Origin: Usnea hakonensis
Taxonomy: Eukaryota; Ascomycota; Lecanoromycetes; Lecanorales; Parmeliaceae
Assembly: GCA_013423325.1 (NCBI GenBank)
Contig: BLJB01000429.1
Location: 1 to 58,504, forward strand
Length of the DNA stretch: 58,504 nucleotides
Reading direction: 5' to 3'
This document shows positions 56,033-58,504 of the stretch, in pieces. Under the pieces are notes generated by a model. That model was given only the letters and a program-made list of their open reading frames with translations. It did no database searches and was not told the DNA's origin. The first letter of the stretch is position 1, and each line of letters begins with the position of its first letter. The translations under genes and the position numbers were made by a program.

Positions 56033-58405
56033 TACTCTCCTTCGTATTATAAATCTTTATATTACTACTCTTAAAACTATATCTAATTAGCTAGTAAATA
56101 TATTAAATCTTTATAACTATAGGCTACTTTATAAGAACTCTTAATATTATAATCTAAAGATCTATAATTACCTTACTTTAGACGAGGTCGCTATCGCTTA
56201 GAAGGGTAACCCCGATAATTTACTAAATATATCTAAAGCTAAGGATATAGTAATCGAGGCCTAAATTAATAATAAATTTAATATATTATATTAGTATCTA
56301 GCTTATATATTTTTACGCTACCCTCTTATCTTTCTTTTCGGCGAACCCTTATAGTACGGTAATATATTAAATATAGATATTAGTCTTAATAGGAGTCTTT
56401 TTATCTAGTAAATAAGATCTAATAAAACTTCTATATTATAAATAAGAGCTATAGATATAGGAGGCTTAAAATAAATAACTCTTAAAGTATATTATTAGTC
56501 TTTTATACCTCTTTATTCTACTCTATTCACTATTAATTATATATAGATATCTTATATAAACTCGCGCTTATAAATTTAATTAACTTCTCTATAGTAGTAG
56601 ACTATTATAGTATTTTATCTATAATATATAGATTATCTATAAGAGTAGTAATTTTAACTAGATTAGAAAGAATTAAAAGACTATTCGCGCTAATATCTAT
56701 AAAACTATTATAGACGCCTAAGTAAATAGTACTATTATTAGTATTAAGGCTAGTAAGTAATAAATTATTCTTCCTTTTTTATATTTTAGTAATTTACGGT
56801 ATATAAAGTAGCTATATTATAATATTATTACCCTTTTATTTAAATTTAACTATTTTGACCTCTTTACGACCTTTATCTATAATATTAAGTAGTATAAGAT
56901 TATTAAGAACCTTCTACTAAGCGAAAAAATTCTCGAATAACTAGATTTAATTACTAGGGTTTTTAATATAAAGCTAAAGGCTCTTATATATAATATTCTA
57001 AAAAAGAAGATTTTTAGTAAGTATACTCTATCCCCCCTTTCTAGTCTAGTAATCTAGATCTTTTAGGGGTATATTAGCTAGTAGTTATTAATATAAATAA
57101 TAGTTTCTAGAGGTTTTCTAGTACGATTTAGCCCTCTATATATTATAAACTCTATTTATAAAGTTACTATAGTACTTTTAAAAAAATATTTTTTCTTTCT
57201 AGAAGCGAAGCTATATTAATTTTTTTCTAGTAATAGGGCTAATCCTAATACGATTTTTTATCTATAGAGTATATTTTAATCTATATATATATTATTAAAT
57301 TTTAAAAAAGAGGTCTACTATATATTTATATTCTTATTATATTAACTCCTAACGATCGATTTAAATTAATTATCGAGGTAGATACTACTATTAGTACTAA
57401 GATCTCTAATTAGGCCCTATATCTAAATCTTTATATAACTATTACTAGTTCTATACTCTATAGTAACTATAGTCGTTATACTACTATTAAAATTAGTAAT
57501 CTACTATTATACTAGAACTTAGAAAGAGATAAATATAGTAAGTAGTTTCTAAAGGCCTTTAATAATAAGATTATATTTAAACCGGACTTCGAATACTCTA
57601 AATATCGTTACCGTAGGCCTACTAAGATTCCGAAGGATAATTCTAAATAGAATTACTAGGTAGTACTATATAATCTATATTTAATAGCTAAATATAATAT
57701 ATATATTAATATCGAGATCTATATAAATATTAAGGTATATAAATATATCTTTAAGTATATTTATAAGGGTAGCGATTACGCTAGTTTTTAAACCTAGGCT
57801 AATAACGATATAAATAGTATAGACTAGGAGGCTATTAATAAGGTAGAGAAGTATTAAGAGGTATAATAAGTAAGCTTTATAGAGGCCTATTAGAGGATCT
57901 ATATATTTAAAATATATATAAATAAGCCTACTATAGATCGACTAGATCTCTACCTTCTAAATAAATAAAGTATTTAATTTAATAACGATAATACTCTCGC
58001 CTTAGTACTAGATAAGGAGACTAAATAGGAGATTAAATTAATAACCTTCTTTAAACTAAATTAGCTTTATTAGAATTAAGTAGTACTAGATAATCTTCTA
58101 TATCTAGATATAACGAATAATTATATATAGAAGAAGAATTCGAATCTAAAATAGTAAAAATCGCGTTAAAGGAATACTAGAATAATTAGTTATATATATT
58201 ATATTAATTCTATTATAGGCGAACTTTTCTATCTATAATATCTTCTACTATATATATTAAATCCTATATTATTCGAAGATCTCCTAATAATAGATAATAA
58301 TATTTATTCTATATTCTATATTATATATACGGTACGAGGCCTCCTCCTCTATAACTCTATATCCGATAATATATTATATAAATGAATCTATTATTACTAT
58401 AAAGT
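56033..58405 (+). pseudogene. Helitron Rep/helicase gene, RIP-mutated middle part
   Basis: Plus-strand translation follows the Helitron protein in order: YPLIFLFGEP (56319), an ILPSSYLGNLRYI segment, LDLITRVFNIKLKAL (56941-56985), KRGLLYIYIL (57306-57335), LTPNDRF, a KYNIYINIE segment, FKYIYKGSDYA (57750-57782) and later IIGELFYL and FEDLLI. The Rep active site, normally H-hydrophobic-H in GLPHxH, now reads Y-I-Y at 57321-57329, as C-to-T changes of two CAT codons would give. A roughly 250-bp element interrupts it at 57022. There is also a one-base frame change between 56321 and 56941. The helicase half is missing: the homology stops near 58,405. Confidence 0.88.
57022..57273. mobile_element. 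Short inverted-repeat element (MITE-like) inside the Helitron
   Basis: TATACTCTAT at 57022-57031 and ATAGAGTATA at 57264-57273 are perfect inverted ends. The Helitron protein breaks off at FSKY on the left and resumes at YIYIIKF on the right. Removing 248 bp (the element with one TATA copy) restores the reading frame exactly, which supports a 4-bp TATA duplication. No coding potential is seen within. Its superfamily is uncertain. Confidence 0.65.
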
Positions 58406-58504
58406 TCGGAAGAGACCTCGAAAAGATGAAGTACAACAACCAACATGAAGAGACGCCATTCACGATAGGTAGGGAACCAGGGAAGGAAGAGACACTGCTA
58501 GATA
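58406..58504. other. Return of non-mutated sequence at the window end
   Basis: After the Helitron homology stops, CA/TG-rich sequence of ordinary composition resumes (for example gtacaacaaccaacatgaag). It is too short to identify. Confidence 0.6.

Larger units (their letters stand above)
47545..58405. other. RIP-mutated AT-rich transposon island
   Basis: From about 47,545 the sequence turns strongly AT-rich, with CA and TG almost absent and tta/taa/ata triplets everywhere, until about 58,405. The change is abrupt at both ends. Hand translation after mentally reversing C-to-T and G-to-A recovers Helitron (plus strand) and gypsy (minus strand) proteins. The 47,545-48,390 part has no motif I can place and probably holds the Helitron 5' end. 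Two N bases at 54747-54748 mark an unresolved spot. Confidence 0.9.

Noticed and set aside
47545..58405. The AT-rich block as mitochondrial DNA inserted in the nucleus, or as a centromere core
   Set aside because: Translations with C-to-T reversed give Helitron and gypsy proteins, and the LTRs have exact target duplications. No mitochondrial gene was seen. RIPed transposons do occur in centromeres, but nothing here shows that.

Overview
This is nuclear DNA of a filamentous ascomycete (Pezizomycotina). The genes carry short GT..AG introns of about 45-150 bp, proteins typical of the group (a SepH-type septation kinase, a Sur7/PalI membrane protein, a GPI-anchored PLC-like protein) occur together, and the right end is an AT-rich block mutated by RIP (repeat-induced point mutation), which is specific to fungi. 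My impression is Leotiomycetes, but that rests on remembered protein resemblance only.

From 1 to about 47,000 the window is a dense housekeeping region of 23 gene models on both strands with no operon logic. In order they are: dihydrofolate synthase (+); SepH/Cdc7 septation kinase (+); a small four-helix membrane protein (+); a RING-finger protein (-); complex I 21.3 kDa subunit (-); a nuclear PrxQ/Dot5 peroxiredoxin (-); a Ups2-type PRELI protein (+); a conserved fungal protein (-); ethanolamine-phosphate cytidylyltransferase (+); a broken branched-chain aminotransferase (-); a coiled-coil protein (-); mitochondrial Grx5 (-); phosphopantothenoylcysteine decarboxylase (+); a Shb17-like phosphatase (-); Nem1 phosphatase (-); eIF2B beta (+); Scy1/Cex1 pseudokinase (+); Lst8 (-); a 1060-residue disordered protein with a SUMO-interacting-type motif (+); a PLC-like GPI protein (-); a Sur7/PalI protein (+); an acidic coiled-coil protein with four 24-residue repeats (-); and Dre2 (+). 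Exon joins were worked out by hand from splice sites, reading frame and family alignment.

From about 47,100 to 58,405 no intact gene remains. The block is depleted of CA/TG and full of TA-type stops. It can be read as a layered transposon stack. A pogo-like MITE with TA target-site duplications lies at 47,103-47,475. A RIP-mutated Helitron Rep/helicase gene on + (about 48,390-58,405) is split by a complete Ty3/gypsy LTR element on - (49,079-56,027), which has 184-bp LTRs and a perfect 5-bp duplication ATCGC, and by a ~250-bp inverted-repeat element near 57,022-57,273. Inside the gypsy element sits an unmutated ~248-bp tRNA-derived SINE with a 17-bp duplication, inserted after the RIP. Unique-looking sequence returns for the last ~100 bp.

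The most useful observations are the dated transposon stack and its SINE, the aminotransferase pseudogene (in-frame TGA plus loss of the PLP-phosphate loop), a GC-AG intron in the peroxiredoxin gene, a 12-nt micro-exon in the Shb17-like gene, and paired GC-rich hairpins at 35,723-35,770. Several genes serve phospholipid metabolism (Ups2, Ect1, Nem1) or Fe-S assembly (Grx5, Dre2), but they are dispersed, and I read this as ordinary gene order rather than a cluster.
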